A stretch of DNA of 64,000 nucleotides, taken from assembly GCF_011043775.1 (NCBI RefSeq), contig NZ_JAAKXY010000004.1:310001-374000 (forward strand), given 5' to 3'. Numbering within the stretch: the first letter of the stretch is position 1; each line of letters opens with the position of its first letter. This DNA comes from Natronolimnobius sp. AArcel1 (GTDB lineage: Archaea; Halobacteriota; Halobacteria; Halobacteriales; Natrialbaceae). A program made the position numbers and the translations under genes. The notes beneath the pieces were generated by a model. That model was not told where the DNA came from. It was given only the letters and a program-made list of their open reading frames with translations, and did no database searches. Positions 18,865 through 26,990 of the stretch are shown here, one piece after another.

Positions 18865-18984
18865 TCTCGAGGGCGGTCACAGATGGGGAACACGGGCGGC
18901 TCAACAAAGATAGCTCCACCGGCAGTTCCCGCGGCGACGGGTGGACCGAAGGAGTGTTTTGTCTGGACTCCCTCCTAGACGCCA

Positions 18985-20229
18985 ATGAGTCAGCAGAATC
19001 TCGAGTCGCTCGACGTCGAGGCGATCCGCGAGGAGTTTCCCATTCTCGAGCGGGAGTTCGACGGCCAGCAGGTCGTCTATCTCGATAACGCGGCGACGAC
19101 CCAGACACCGGACCCGGTCGTCGACGCGATGAGTGAGTACTACCGCGAGTACAACTCGAACATCCATCGCGGAATTCATCACCTGAGCCAGGAGGCCTCC
19201 ATCGCCTACGAGGAGGCTCACGACCGCGTCGCCGACTTTATCAACGCCGACGGGCGCGAGGAAGTCATCTTCACGAAGAACACGACCGAAAGCGAGAATC
19301 TGGTCGCGTATTCGTGGGGCCTGAACGAACTCGAGGCGGGCGACCGCGTCGTGCTGACAGAGATGGAACACCACGCGTCGCTGGTCACGTGGCAACAGAT
19401 CGCCCAGCAGACAGGTGCCGATGTCGAGTACATTCAGGTCGACGAGGATGGCCGACTCGATATGGACCACGCCCGCGAGTTGATCGACGACGATACCGCA
19501 CTCGTCTCGGCGGTCCACGTCTCGAACACGCTCGGGACGGTCAATCCCGTCTCCGAACTGACCGACCTCGCCCACGAACACGGCGCACTCTCCTTTATCG
19601 ATGGCGCGCAGGCGGTTCCCAACCGCCCCGTCGACGTGAGCGAGATTGATGCCGACTTCTATGCCTTCTCGGGACACAAGATGGCCGGACCCACCGGCAT
19701 CGGCGTCCTCTACGGCAAGCAAGCGTTGCTCGAGGACATGCAGCCCTATCTCTACGGCGGCGGGATGATCCGCAAGGTCACGTTCGACGACTCGACATGG
19801 GGTGACCTGCCCTGGAAGTTCGAACCCGGTACACCGCCAATTGCCGAGGCAGTCGGTCTCGTCGCCGCCATCGACTGGCTCGAGGAGATCGGCATGGAAC
19901 GAATCGAGGCCCACGAAGAGGAGATTGCCCGCTACGCCTACGAGCAACTCGAGGCGGAAGGCGACGTGGAGATCTATGGCCCCGAACCCGGACCGGACCG
20001 CGGCGGCCTCGTCAGTTTCAACGTTGAGGGCGTCCACGCCCACGATCTGGCCTCGATTATGAACGACCACACGGTCGCCGTCCGCGCGGGCGATCACTGT
20101 ACCCAGCCACTACACGACAAACTGGGCGTTCCGGCCTCGACTCGAGCGTCCTTTTACGTATACAACACGCGCGAAGAGGTCGACAAGTTGGTTGCCGCAC
20201 TCGAGGATGCGCGGCAACTGTTCGCGTAA
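18985..20229 (+). CDS. sufS: Cysteine desulfurase, SufS/CsdA type (class V aminotransferase fold)
   Basis: A 414-residue PLP enzyme. It carries YLDNAATTQTP, the PLP lysine in FSGHKMAGPTGIG (Lys232) and the catalytic cysteine in AGDHCTQP (Cys372), with the SufS-type loop. It releases sulfur from cysteine for Fe-S cluster assembly or thiolation. No sufBCD or nifU gene is adjacent in the window. The start MSQQNLESLD gives the usual length. A 398-residue frame on the opposite strand is a codon-bias shadow. Confidence 0.95.
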   Translation: MSQQNLESLDVEAIREEFPILEREFDGQQVVYLDNAATTQTPDPVVDAMSEYYREYNSNIHRGIHHLSQEASIAYEEAHDRVADFINADGREEVIFTKNTTESENLVAYSWGLNELEAGDRVVLTEMEHHASLVTWQQIAQQTGADVEYIQVDEDGRLDMDHARELIDDDTALVSAVHVSNTLGTVNPVSELTDLAHEHGALSFIDGAQAVPNRPVDVSEIDADFYAFSGHKMAGPTGIGVLYGKQALLEDMQPYLYGGGMIRKVTFDDSTWGDLPWKFEPGTPPIAEAVGLVAAIDWLEEIGMERIEAHEEEIARYAYEQLEAEGDVEIYGPEPGPDRGGLVSFNVEGVHAHDLASIMNDHTVAVRAGDHCTQPLHDKLGVPASTRASFYVYNTREEVDKLVAALEDARQLFA

Positions 20230-20308
20230 TCGTTTTACAGGCGGAGTGAGCGGCTTTGTAGTCTCTTTTCGAGGAGTGTGACCGAACTCGTTGAGTCCAA
20301 AGGCGCAA

Positions 20309-20341
20309 GTGTAGTACTGGTTCAGAACCACAGAACTACAC
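20309..20341. promoter_or_regulatory. Long imperfect palindrome upstream of the DUF7344 regulator (candidate operator)
   Basis: The two arms are GTGTAGTACTGGTTC and, on the opposite strand, GTGTAGTTCTGTGGTTC, around a single central base. Fourteen base pairs match, with one mismatch and a two-base bulge. The centre has almost no loop, so this fits a DNA operator better than an RNA terminator. It lies about 27 bases upstream of the TATA element of the HTH gene starting at 20399, a natural place for autoregulation. Confidence 0.5.
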
Positions 20342-20366
20342 AATTGTTAGAATAATACAGTCGGTT

Positions 20367-20377
20367 GAAATTTATAG
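20367..20377 (+). promoter_or_regulatory. TATA element of the DUF7344 regulator gene
   Basis: GAAATTTATAG is centred about 27 bases before the ATG at 20399, the standard leaderless spacing in haloarchaea. Confidence 0.6.
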
Positions 20378-20398
20378 CCGGAGGCCGTGGACGCACAT

Positions 20399-20788
20399 AT
20401 GTCCGATCACCCCCACGATGGATCGACAACAGACAATCGCTGGAACCACGTCTTCGTGGCGCTGGCAGCGGCGCCACGACGCCGACTGCTGGCCGCGCTT
20501 ACCGACGAACCGACACGCACGGTTTCGCTTCCAACAGCCGCAATGGCACCGAACTCCACCGTTGCACCGCAGACAGTCGACCTCGAGTTACGCCATCATC
20601 ACCTTCCGCTGCTCGAGGCCTCCGAGTACGTCGACTGGGAGCCAGAGCCGCTGTGTGCCACGCGTGGTCCACGGTTCGACGAGGTCCGGGCGGTCGTCGA
20701 TGGCGTCGCCGCGAACGCATCGGCGATTCCCAAGCCGTTGTCGACGACCGATCACGTCTTCGAGGCCGAAGCGTCTCGAGGCCAGTAA
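20399..20788 (+). CDS. DUF7344-type winged-helix regulator
   Basis: A 129-residue protein. Residues about 15-90 resemble the haloarchaeal ArsR-like winged helix now called DUF7344: NHVFVALAAAPRRRLLAAL, then a short strand and VDLELRHHHLPLLEASEYVDW. The core is a recognition helix followed by a beta wing. These are predicted DNA-binding regulators without a known ligand. The ATG at 20399 is supported by the TATA spacing. A large palindrome just upstream of its promoter suggests autoregulation. Confidence 0.8.
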   Translation: MSDHPHDGSTTDNRWNHVFVALAAAPRRRLLAALTDEPTRTVSLPTAAMAPNSTVAPQTVDLELRHHHLPLLEASEYVDWEPEPLCATRGPRFDEVRAVVDGVAANASAIPKPLSTTDHVFEAEASRGQ

Positions 20789-20899
20789 ATCATCACGTTC
20801 GGCCGGCAGCGGAGTCACGGTTGAACGCAGTGGGGAATACCATTCGATTGGGGGCGATCGAATCAGTGGCGACTATACCACAAGTGCCTAACATGCGGT

Positions 20900-21532
20900 A
20901 TGCTCGAGACAGTTCGCCGTCGCGCACGGCCGTATTTGGCGGATGCACCGCCGGCCCACGACTGGCATCACGTCGAGCGAGTTGAAACGCTTGCAGAGAC
21001 GCTTATCGACCGCCATCCGGACACAGTCGACGAGCGAACGGTCCGACTCGCGGTCTTACTCCACGATATCGGCCGGGAGCGCGAGGATCGCGGCAAAATA
21101 GACGATCATGCACAGTGGGGTGCCCGCGAAGCCGCGACGATTCTCGAGGAGGTCGGTGCCGGACCGGACACCATCGACGCCGTTACTCACTGTATCCGTT
21201 CCCATCGGTACTCGAACGCGATTGAACCGGAAACGCTCGAGGCGAAACTCGTCTCGGATGCGGATAATCTCGATGCGCTCGGCGCAGTTGGCATTGCGCG
21301 GGTGTTCGCCCACGGCGGTGCAGTTGGATCGCCAATTTTCGATTCGGAGACGCCGCCTGCTGAGGATACGACGACTGTGGGGAAGACCCAGTACAACCAC
21401 ATTCATGCAAAAATCCTCGACTTACCGGATCGGATGTACACTGACGCTGGCGCGGCCCTCGCCGAGACGCGAGTGCAGTTCGTCCGCGAGTACATCACAC
21501 AGTTCGATCACGAACGTCGTGGCGAGCAGTAA
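20900..21532 (+). CDS. HD-domain phosphohydrolase
   Basis: A 210-residue protein with the HD metal site: DWHHVERVETLA (first His), LLHDIGRE (HD pair), then HCIRSHRYSN and SDADNLDALGAVGIARVF (last Asp). This is the YedJ/uncharacterised HD branch that acts on nucleotides or phosphate esters. The substrate is unknown. It starts about 110 bases after the HTH gene. Confidence 0.9.
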   Translation: MLETVRRRARPYLADAPPAHDWHHVERVETLAETLIDRHPDTVDERTVRLAVLLHDIGREREDRGKIDDHAQWGAREAATILEEVGAGPDTIDAVTHCIRSHRYSNAIEPETLEAKLVSDADNLDALGAVGIARVFAHGGAVGSPIFDSETPPAEDTTTVGKTQYNHIHAKILDLPDRMYTDAGAALAETRVQFVREYITQFDHERRGEQ

Positions 21533-21608
21533 GGGACAAACCGTACACCGCGGGCCGGGAGCTTTTCAGTGCGACCGACATACAACGCCATCGCCGAGGT
21601 GAGAACAG

Positions 21609-21848
21609 ATGTTTGTGTGTCCCGATCACTCTAAGTGGACGCCGCTCGAGACGGTGAGTCGCGTTCTTGCCGCGGCCAGTTGGTACGATTTCCTGCTTGG
21701 GATCGTCCCAGTTGCATTCGCGGGTGCGCTGGTCACTGCGAACCTGACGAGTGTCTCGCAGATTCAGATGCTGGCTGTCGCCGCGGCCGTTGGAGTTCTC
21801 GTCATCATCGACGCCTGCTACAGAAATCCGCCAGTCGAGCAGGAGTGA
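21609..21848 (+). CDS. Small two-helix membrane protein
   Basis: A 79-residue protein with two membrane helices (about 28-48 and 52-70). A short N-terminus has CPDHSKWTPLE and the C-terminus has CYRNPPVEQE. Both helices are well formed and codon use is normal for the genome. The family is not recognised. It is convergent with the MATE gene. Confidence 0.65.
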   Translation: MFVCPDHSKWTPLETVSRVLAAASWYDFLLGIVPVAFAGALVTANLTSVSQIQMLAVAAAVGVLVIIDACYRNPPVEQE

Positions 21849-21905
21849 GCGTCACAACAGCGACCAGCACCCGCCCACCCGATTTCTCGCATCCGTTGTA
21901 GACTC

Positions 21906-23351
21906 TCAGCTCGCCTCTGAGGAGGGGCGATACCGTCGACTCACGGCACGCCAGTCACCACGGCGGAACAGCCAGTAGGTGATCCCGCCCGGAACGAACG
22001 TCTCGAGCAGAAACGCCAGATAGAGGCCGGCAACGCCAAGCGGCGTAACCAACCCGAGCGCGGCGACCGGCAGCGCGAATCCATACCGCCCGATCAGCGA
22101 GGCGGCAAACGGTTTTCGAGTGTCGCCGGCACCCAGAAGCGCACCGCTTGCCGTGCCATCGATGCCGAGACCGATCGCGCTGATTGCACTGACCGCGATG
22201 AAGATAGTCGTCTGCTCGAGGTTGCCGTTCCCGCCGAAGAGCGTGGCGATAGGTTCTGCAAGGGCGATGACGACGACAGCCATGACGAGATACGCTGCAA
22301 CCGCGATCCGGATAATCGCAGCGCCGTAGGCTGCGGCCTCGTCTTCGTCGTTCGCACCAAGGTGTTGCCCGACGAGCGAACTCGAGGCCAAGCCGAGTCC
22401 CCAGTTGACGCTGTTGATCTGGCTGCGGACACGGCGGCCGACTTCGACGGCGGTGACGACGGCAGGGCCAAAGGTTGCGGCGATCCACAGCAGCGGGAAG
22501 ACAACGAGTCCCTGTGCGAGTCGGCGGCCGACTTCAGGCGCGGAGATTTCGATCAGTTGGCGAGCCAGCGCGAGGTCGATCCATGCGCTCGTTCGGGTGA
22601 TGGGGACCGGGCTTGGTTCCATCCCGAGACGGCCATAGGAGCGCCCGGTCATCCCCCACGCGAGGACAACAGTGACGAAACCAGTCGAGAGCGTCGTGCC
22701 GATAGCTGCGCCGGCGACGCCCATGTCGAAGCCGAAGATGAACAAGCCGCTGAGGAGGATGTTGAGCACCGCGCCACCCGCGCGGGCGACCATCTCGGTG
22801 AACGTGTCGCCGACGCCGGTGTAGGTGCGACTGGCGATCAGATTCAGCATCTCGAAGAGGGCAGCGGGTGCGACATAGACGAGGTAAGTGCTCCCGTACT
22901 CGAGCGTTTCACCCTCTGCGCCGAAGAGGCCAATCAGCGTCTCCGAAAATAGGAGGAAGACCGCCATAATCGGCACTGCGAGGGCAACAACCAGCAGGAT
23001 GCTCTGGATGACCACCAGCGACGCCCGTTCGGTCTCATCCCCGCCGTAGTTCTGCGAGACCAGCGAGATCGTCCCGCCCGCGAGACCAAGTCCCAACATC
23101 GCGACGATTTCCCAGTATGCAAGCGCGAACGCGAGCCCTGCGGTCCCCGAAACGCCGACCGCGACGCCGACCATCGCCAGATCGGCCGTCTGCTTCGACA
23201 TGATTGCAAACCCCGTGACGATGCGGGGCCAGGCCAACTCCATTGTCGGCCGGAACCGCTCGGCGTCGATAATCCCGAGGCGCTCGAGGAGGCGAGCGAG
23301 ACGGTCGATGGCCGCCTCACCTGGTCCGCGCTCGCTCCCGCGTCCTGTCAT
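21906..23351 (-). CDS. MATE family efflux transporter
   Basis: A 481-residue membrane protein with twelve predicted helices in two related halves (for example LAWPRIVTGFAIMSKQTADL and the second-half LIEISAPEVGRRLAQGLVVF). It has the MATE features G..GG.ISLVSQNYGG and SGALLGAGDTRKP. It exports cationic compounds using an H+ or Na+ gradient. The ATG at 23351 (MTGRGSERG) is preferred to an upstream in-frame start overlapping the promoter of the divergent lipoprotein gene. Confidence 0.94.
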   Translation of the reverse strand: MTGRGSERGPGEAAIDRLARLLERLGIIDAERFRPTMELAWPRIVTGFAIMSKQTADLAMVGVAVGVSGTAGLAFALAYWEIVAMLGLGLAGGTISLVSQNYGGDETERASLVVIQSILLVVALAVPIMAVFLLFSETLIGLFGAEGETLEYGSTYLVYVAPAALFEMLNLIASRTYTGVGDTFTEMVARAGGAVLNILLSGLFIFGFDMGVAGAAIGTTLSTGFVTVVLAWGMTGRSYGRLGMEPSPVPITRTSAWIDLALARQLIEISAPEVGRRLAQGLVVFPLLWIAATFGPAVVTAVEVGRRVRSQINSVNWGLGLASSSLVGQHLGANDEDEAAAYGAAIIRIAVAAYLVMAVVVIALAEPIATLFGGNGNLEQTTIFIAVSAISAIGLGIDGTASGALLGAGDTRKPFAASLIGRYGFALPVAALGLVTPLGVAGLYLAFLLETFVPGGITYWLFRRGDWRAVSRRYRPSSEAS

Positions 23352-23457
23352 TACCGGTGCTTTCGGGAGGCCCCTCTTCGGTCTATCGTTGAGCGCTCGC
23401 GTTCCCGCAGATACGATCAATACAAAAACACTTTACAGTAGCCTTCGAGCGAAGCGT

Positions 23458-24081
23458 ATGAGACGACGAACGCTCCTTGCCAGCGTATGCGGCTCTGCGG
23501 CGGTGCTTGGCGGCTGTACGGTCCCCCAGTCTGACTCGCGTGACCGGTCGTATATCCCGCGTTCGGCGGACGGGTTTCCAACCCACACAACTGGTTTTCG
23601 TGATCTGAATCCATGGGACTTCGATGAACGCGAACCCGCACAGACGATAACAATCGGGAGCGAAACGGACCTCGAGGACTCATTCGAACCGCACGACATC
23701 TACCTCTGGAATACGCTCGCGGAACGCGATATCGACATTCGACTCATCGATATGTGGGAGCGAGAGATCGTCTTCGACGAAACCGAGACTGTGCCGTCCG
23801 ATTCGATCTATTCGTTCACAGTTTGGACTCCAGCAGTGTATCTCCTCGAGCTATACGTTCCAGACACTGACACGCAGCAGGTGTTACGAATCCGCTGCCG
23901 TTTCTTCGATTGTAACATCTCCTCAACGCGCGTTGCACTCGAGGCCGACGACCAGTTCGAAGCAATTGCACAGTCGACGTTGGCACTGTGCCCGAATCCA
24001 ATCTGTGAGTCAGGAGAATCCATCGAAGAGCGGGCAGCAGAGATAAGTATCAATTTGAGTCCAGACGTAGACCTCGAGTAA
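23458..24081 (+). CDS. Secreted lipoprotein of unknown function
   Basis: A 207-residue protein starting MRRRTLLASVCG with a lipobox (LGGC, Cys about 19) after a short hydrophobic stretch, so it is probably exported by Tat and lipid-anchored. The mature part looks beta-rich (TITIGSETDLEDSFEPHDIY, DSIYSFTVWTPAVYLLELYV), with Cys pairs near the C-terminus. The longer frame open since 23200 is antisense to the MATE gene. The function is not recognised. Confidence 0.75.
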   Translation: MRRRTLLASVCGSAAVLGGCTVPQSDSRDRSYIPRSADGFPTHTTGFRDLNPWDFDEREPAQTITIGSETDLEDSFEPHDIYLWNTLAERDIDIRLIDMWEREIVFDETETVPSDSIYSFTVWTPAVYLLELYVPDTDTQQVLRIRCRFFDCNISSTRVALEADDQFEAIAQSTLALCPNPICESGESIEERAAEISINLSPDVDLE

Positions 24082-24102
24082 GACCCGACACAGAGTCGCC
24101 TA

Positions 24103-24387
24103 TCAATCGTCAGCTGTGTATGCGCCGCTTCGGTGCTCGATTCGATGCACTTCGAGGACCGCTGTGCCGTGGGTGAGCGTACAGGCCAGTCGATACTGTC
24201 CGATACGAAGTTTGGAAAACGGCCCACCGGTTAGTGGCTCGAGAAAATCTGTTGGATCTCGCCAGGCCGAATCCACGACCTCGTCGAGTTTCGACACGAT
24301 TCGGTCTTGAACATGCGGATCCAGTTCAGCGAACTGGTCGGCAGCACGCGGCGTGAATTTCCAGGTCCAGTCCTCGTTACTCGGCAT
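24103..24387 (-). CDS. RelE/ParE superfamily toxin
   Basis: A 94-residue protein with the RelE fold pattern: KFTPRAADQFAELDPHVQDRIVSKLDEVV, then FLEPLTGGPFSKLRIGQYRLACTL and LEVHRIEHRS. The basic/aromatic strand KLRIGQYRL is typical. RelE proteins cleave mRNA in the ribosome. Its start overlaps the antitoxin stop by 11 bases, so the two are coupled. Confidence 0.88.
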   Translation of the reverse strand: MPSNEDWTWKFTPRAADQFAELDPHVQDRIVSKLDEVVDSAWRDPTDFLEPLTGGPFSKLRIGQYRLACTLTHGTAVLEVHRIEHRSGAYTADD

Positions 24388-24673
24388 CGTCGTTCTGCTC
24401 CATCAACTCGAGCACTTCGTCTCGCGAAACGAGGTCATCGTCACCAGATCGAAGTTCGTGTTCGCTTGCCGCGATCTGCTTCCACCCTTCGCGAGAGAAT
24501 TCCGGATGTTTCACCGCATCTCGAGCGGCGTAGCGAAGGAATTCACTTCGAGAGTTGAAGCCCTCTTCTTCCCACGTTGTATCGATATCCTCGAGAAAGG
24601 CCTTGCTCAAGCGGAGGTTGATCTGGACCATCTCCGGTCCGTTCTCGCCGGTCCCGGTATCTGTACCAGACAT
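24377..24673 (-). CDS. Ribbon-helix-helix antitoxin partner of RelE
   Basis: A 98-residue protein. The RHH motif is MVQINLRLSKAFLEDID (strand and helix A), then FNSRSEFLRYAARDAV (helix B), residues about 15-50. The acidic C-terminal part probably neutralises the toxin. Its start is the ATG at 24673. The frame continues upstream through a broken geranylgeranyl-reductase fragment, which is not part of the protein. An inverted repeat spans the promoter. Confidence 0.88.
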   Translation of the reverse strand: MSGTDTGTGENGPEMVQINLRLSKAFLEDIDTTWEEEGFNSRSEFLRYAARDAVKHPEFSREGWKQIAASEHELRSGDDDLVSRDEVLELMEQNDDAE

Positions 24674-24699
24674 ATACGTCTGTGTTGCCTGCGTATATG
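24671..24699 (-). promoter_or_regulatory. Operator-like inverted repeat at the toxin-antitoxin promoter
   Basis: CATATACG at 24671-24678 and CGTATATG at 24692-24699 are perfect inverted copies 21 bases apart centre to centre, two helical turns. The left arm contains the antitoxin start codon and the right arm sits in the TATA region (TTTATCCATATAC). RHH antitoxins typically bind such paired half-sites and repress their own operon. Confidence 0.6.
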
Positions 24700-24729
24700 G
24701 ATAAATCTTCGTGCGACGCGTCAGAACCG

Positions 24730-24875
24730 GATCAGCCGCGAAGCCTCGAGAGCACCACGCGCAGATGATCCGCCGACAGTAGCGACGTGGCCAGTCCATG
24801 TGGACACCGGTTTCGCCAGACAATGTGCTGAATCCCACCCGCTGGACCCGCCCCGGGATCGGGATAGTCGACGGC
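24730..24875 (-). pseudogene. Broken 3'-end copy of the geranylgeranyl reductase gene
   Basis: The stretch aligns base for base with the 3' end of the intact reductase at 25810-25952, including bases just past the stop codon. The translation begins like the intact C-terminus (GLGALSGEIGVHMD read as GFSTLSGETGVHMD). One base is missing after that point, which shifts the frame. Homology fades beyond about 24875. The fragment and the intact gene are direct repeats about 1,080 bases apart and enclose the PGF-CTERM gene. Confidence 0.85.
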
Positions 24876-24997
24876 AGCTGTGTGCTTTCAACGCTCGCTC
24901 CCCCGTCAGTCAGTATTCATTTCTGGGAGTTCTCGCTTCGATCTGTCTTGGGCGCTCGAGAGAGCGCCGATCACTCAGAGCGACCGACAACAGGGTA

Positions 24998-25708
24998 TCA
25001 GGCGTGATCGTCGCGGTGGTGGTTCGCCAGAAGGTATCCGACTCCACCGAGCCCAGCGAGCGTGCCGAGGACGCCAAATCCAGGAATCGAATCGCTGTCG
25101 CCAGCCGTGTCGGTTTCGTTGTCTACGGCATCGGCGTCGCTCGAGTTGGCACCATTGTCGCCACTCGTCGTTTCGTTCACGGAGTCGCTTTCGCCATTGA
25201 GGTCGTCGTGCGACGTGTCGGTCTCATTCTCAGCCGGCCTCTCGTCGTCTGTAGACTCGTTGTCGTCGTCCTCGTCGGCCGCGCCGTCCATGGATCCGCC
25301 CAATGGTTCCGGTTCCTCGTCGTCGCTCACCTCGTCGATAGTGATCGGGACTCCGTCTCGAGACTCCTCGAGTGCCGACTGGGCCGCCTCTTCGTCCGAG
25401 GTGTACACCGTGACGACGAAGACGTTGCGTTCGCAAATTTCGTCCTCACCGGACGAGCGACCGATCCTCTCGAACCAGGGTTCGTCTGCCAATTCCGCGT
25501 ACAATTCGTCCGCGACATCACGCGAGCGTTCGACCTGGTCCCACCACGCTTTGGGAACTTCTTCAGTTGCAATGACCTCATCACCCGACATGGCTGTCGC
25601 AATCTCAGTCAGTTCACAGTCATCTTCGTCGGAGCGTGCACTCGCGGCCCCGGGGACCGCGCTCACAGAAAGACAGCCAAGAGTTGCGAGTACCTGCCGT
25701 CGGTTCAT
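24998..25708 (-). CDS. Secreted PGF-CTERM surface protein (archaeosortase substrate)
   Basis: A 236-residue protein with a Tat-like signal MNRRQVLATLGCLSVSAVPG and a mature domain of about 110 residues that includes ERNVFVVTVYTSDEEAAQ. A long Asp/Glu/Asn/Thr linker follows. It ends with the PGF-CTERM tripartite signal: PGFG, a hydrophobic helix (GTLAGLGGVGYLLA) and a charged tail. Archaeosortase A cleaves such proteins at PGF and attaches them to an archaeal lipid. It sits between the broken and intact copies of the reductase 3' end. The ATG at 25708 is chosen because the signal peptide begins there. Confidence 0.82.
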   Translation of the reverse strand: MNRRQVLATLGCLSVSAVPGAASARSDEDDCELTEIATAMSGDEVIATEEVPKAWWDQVERSRDVADELYAELADEPWFERIGRSSGEDEICERNVFVVTVYTSDEEAAQSALEESRDGVPITIDEVSDDEEPEPLGGSMDGAADEDDDNESTDDERPAENETDTSHDDLNGESDSVNETTSGDNGANSSDADAVDNETDTAGDSDSIPGFGVLGTLAGLGGVGYLLANHHRDDHA

Positions 25709-25811
25709 ATGCTCGTTGTTGTTTCTATCACACATAAAGAAATGGAAAGCTAAAACGAACTTTGCACTGAAAGGGTGCCCTATTCGACCGAGTTACCCGT
25801 CACTCGAGGGA

Positions 25812-26903
25812 TCAGCCGCGAAGCCTCGAGAGCACCACACGCAGATGGTCCGTCGAGAGCAGCGAGGTCGGCCGATCCATGTGGACACCGATTTCGCCCG
25901 AGAGCGCGCCGAGGCCGACTCGCTGGACCGGCTCTGGTAGCGAGTAGGCACGGCGAATCCAGTGGGCCAGTTGCTGTTCTCGAGCCAGATCATCGCGCCA
26001 AGCGTGCTCGTAGGCTGCAAGCGTGGTCGGTCGATGGGGGTCGATTTCGCGGGCGGCGTGGTCGGCACAGGTCATGCCATAGAGGATGCCACCGCCGGTG
26101 AAGGGCTTGGTCTGGGCGGCCGCATCGCCGATGAGAAAGACGCGCCGGGAAGTGACGCGATCCGCTGGACCGACGGGGATCGCTCCGGAACACCGATGCG
26201 AGACGTCGATTTCGTAGCCGTCGATTAGTTCCTCGAAGTGCTTGTTCACGTGCACGCCCGGTGGGGCAGCGAGTCCGTACTCGACACCGGCCTCGCCGCG
26301 GGGGATGCGCCAGGCAAAGAACGTGGGAGCGGTGAGGTGGACGTCGACGAAATTGTCGTGATCGTCCTCATCGGAAAAGGCGAGTACACCATGGAGGAGT
26401 TCGTCGGGTTCGGGAAGGCCACACTCATCGCGCACTCTCGATCGCGGGCCGTCGCAACCGGCGACCATGCGGGCCTCGTGGGTGACGACGCCGTCAGGGC
26501 CGCTGGCAGTCACCGTCGCGTGGTCTGCATGTTCCTCGACGTCGGTGACGGTGTGGTGTTCACGAACGTCCGCGCCGGCCTCGCGCGCGAGGTCCGCGAG
26601 GTGCTGATCGAGCCCAACACGGTCGATGACGTTCGAAGCGACCTCGTCCTTATAAAACGGGTAGGCATCGCTGTGTGGACCGCCGACGTGGAATCGCGCG
26701 CCGTAGACCTCGTTCTGGAAGAGCTCTTCGCGTGCATTTTGGCCGGTGTATTCCCAGATATCGGTGCTGACGTGGCCTGAGCAGGCAAGCGGCGTCCCGA
26801 CGGTTCCTTGCTCCAAGGCGAGTACGTCGTAGCCCTTCTCGGCGGCCCGTCGCGAGAATCGCGCCCCAGCTGGGCCGACGCCCACGACGACGAAATCATA
26901 CAT
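25812..26903 (-). CDS. Geranylgeranyl reductase family FAD oxidoreductase
   Basis: A 363-residue flavoprotein: MYDFVVVGVGPAGARFSRRAAEKGYDV (FAD motif), the CSGHVST segment, GCDGPRSRVRDECGL, and FLIGDAAAQTKPFTGGGILYGM (second FAD contact). It belongs to the family that saturates geranylgeranyl chains of archaeal lipids, quinones or carotenoids. The start at 26903 is supported by the TATA element 27 bases upstream. A frameshifted copy of its last ~140 bases lies 1.08 kb downstream. Confidence 0.9.
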   Translation of the reverse strand: MYDFVVVGVGPAGARFSRRAAEKGYDVLALEQGTVGTPLACSGHVSTDIWEYTGQNAREELFQNEVYGARFHVGGPHSDAYPFYKDEVASNVIDRVGLDQHLADLAREAGADVREHHTVTDVEEHADHATVTASGPDGVVTHEARMVAGCDGPRSRVRDECGLPEPDELLHGVLAFSDEDDHDNFVDVHLTAPTFFAWRIPRGEAGVEYGLAAPPGVHVNKHFEELIDGYEIDVSHRCSGAIPVGPADRVTSRRVFLIGDAAAQTKPFTGGGILYGMTCADHAAREIDPHRPTTLAAYEHAWRDDLAREQQLAHWIRRAYSLPEPVQRVGLGALSGEIGVHMDRPTSLLSTDHLRVVLSRLRG

Positions 26904-26924
26904 GTGCAATACGTTCACGTCGGC

Positions 26925-26936
26925 GAATAAATATCC
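26925..26936 (-). promoter_or_regulatory. TATA element of the geranylgeranyl reductase gene
   Basis: On the minus strand GATATTTATTCG is centred about 27 bases before the ATG at 26903, which supports that start and a leaderless transcript. Confidence 0.6.
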
Positions 26937-26990
26937 TGCCGAAGGCTGCACCTCGAGTGGCAGTGGTGTCAGCGTCGTCTGGTTCCTGTA

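Noticed and set aside
18901-20097. 398-codon frame opposite the cysteine desulfurase
   Set aside because: It is fully antisense to a gene with complete catalytic motifs. GC-rich codon bias in haloarchaea commonly produces such long open shadows, and the translation has no family resemblance.
23200-23457. Extension of the lipoprotein frame into the MATE gene
   Set aside because: The signal peptide with lipobox begins at 23458, and the upstream part is antisense to MATE.
24674-24838. 55-residue N-terminal extension of the RHH antitoxin
   Set aside because: Those codons belong to the broken reductase fragment and to the promoter. The RHH protein starts at 24673, where the operator and TATA spacing fit.
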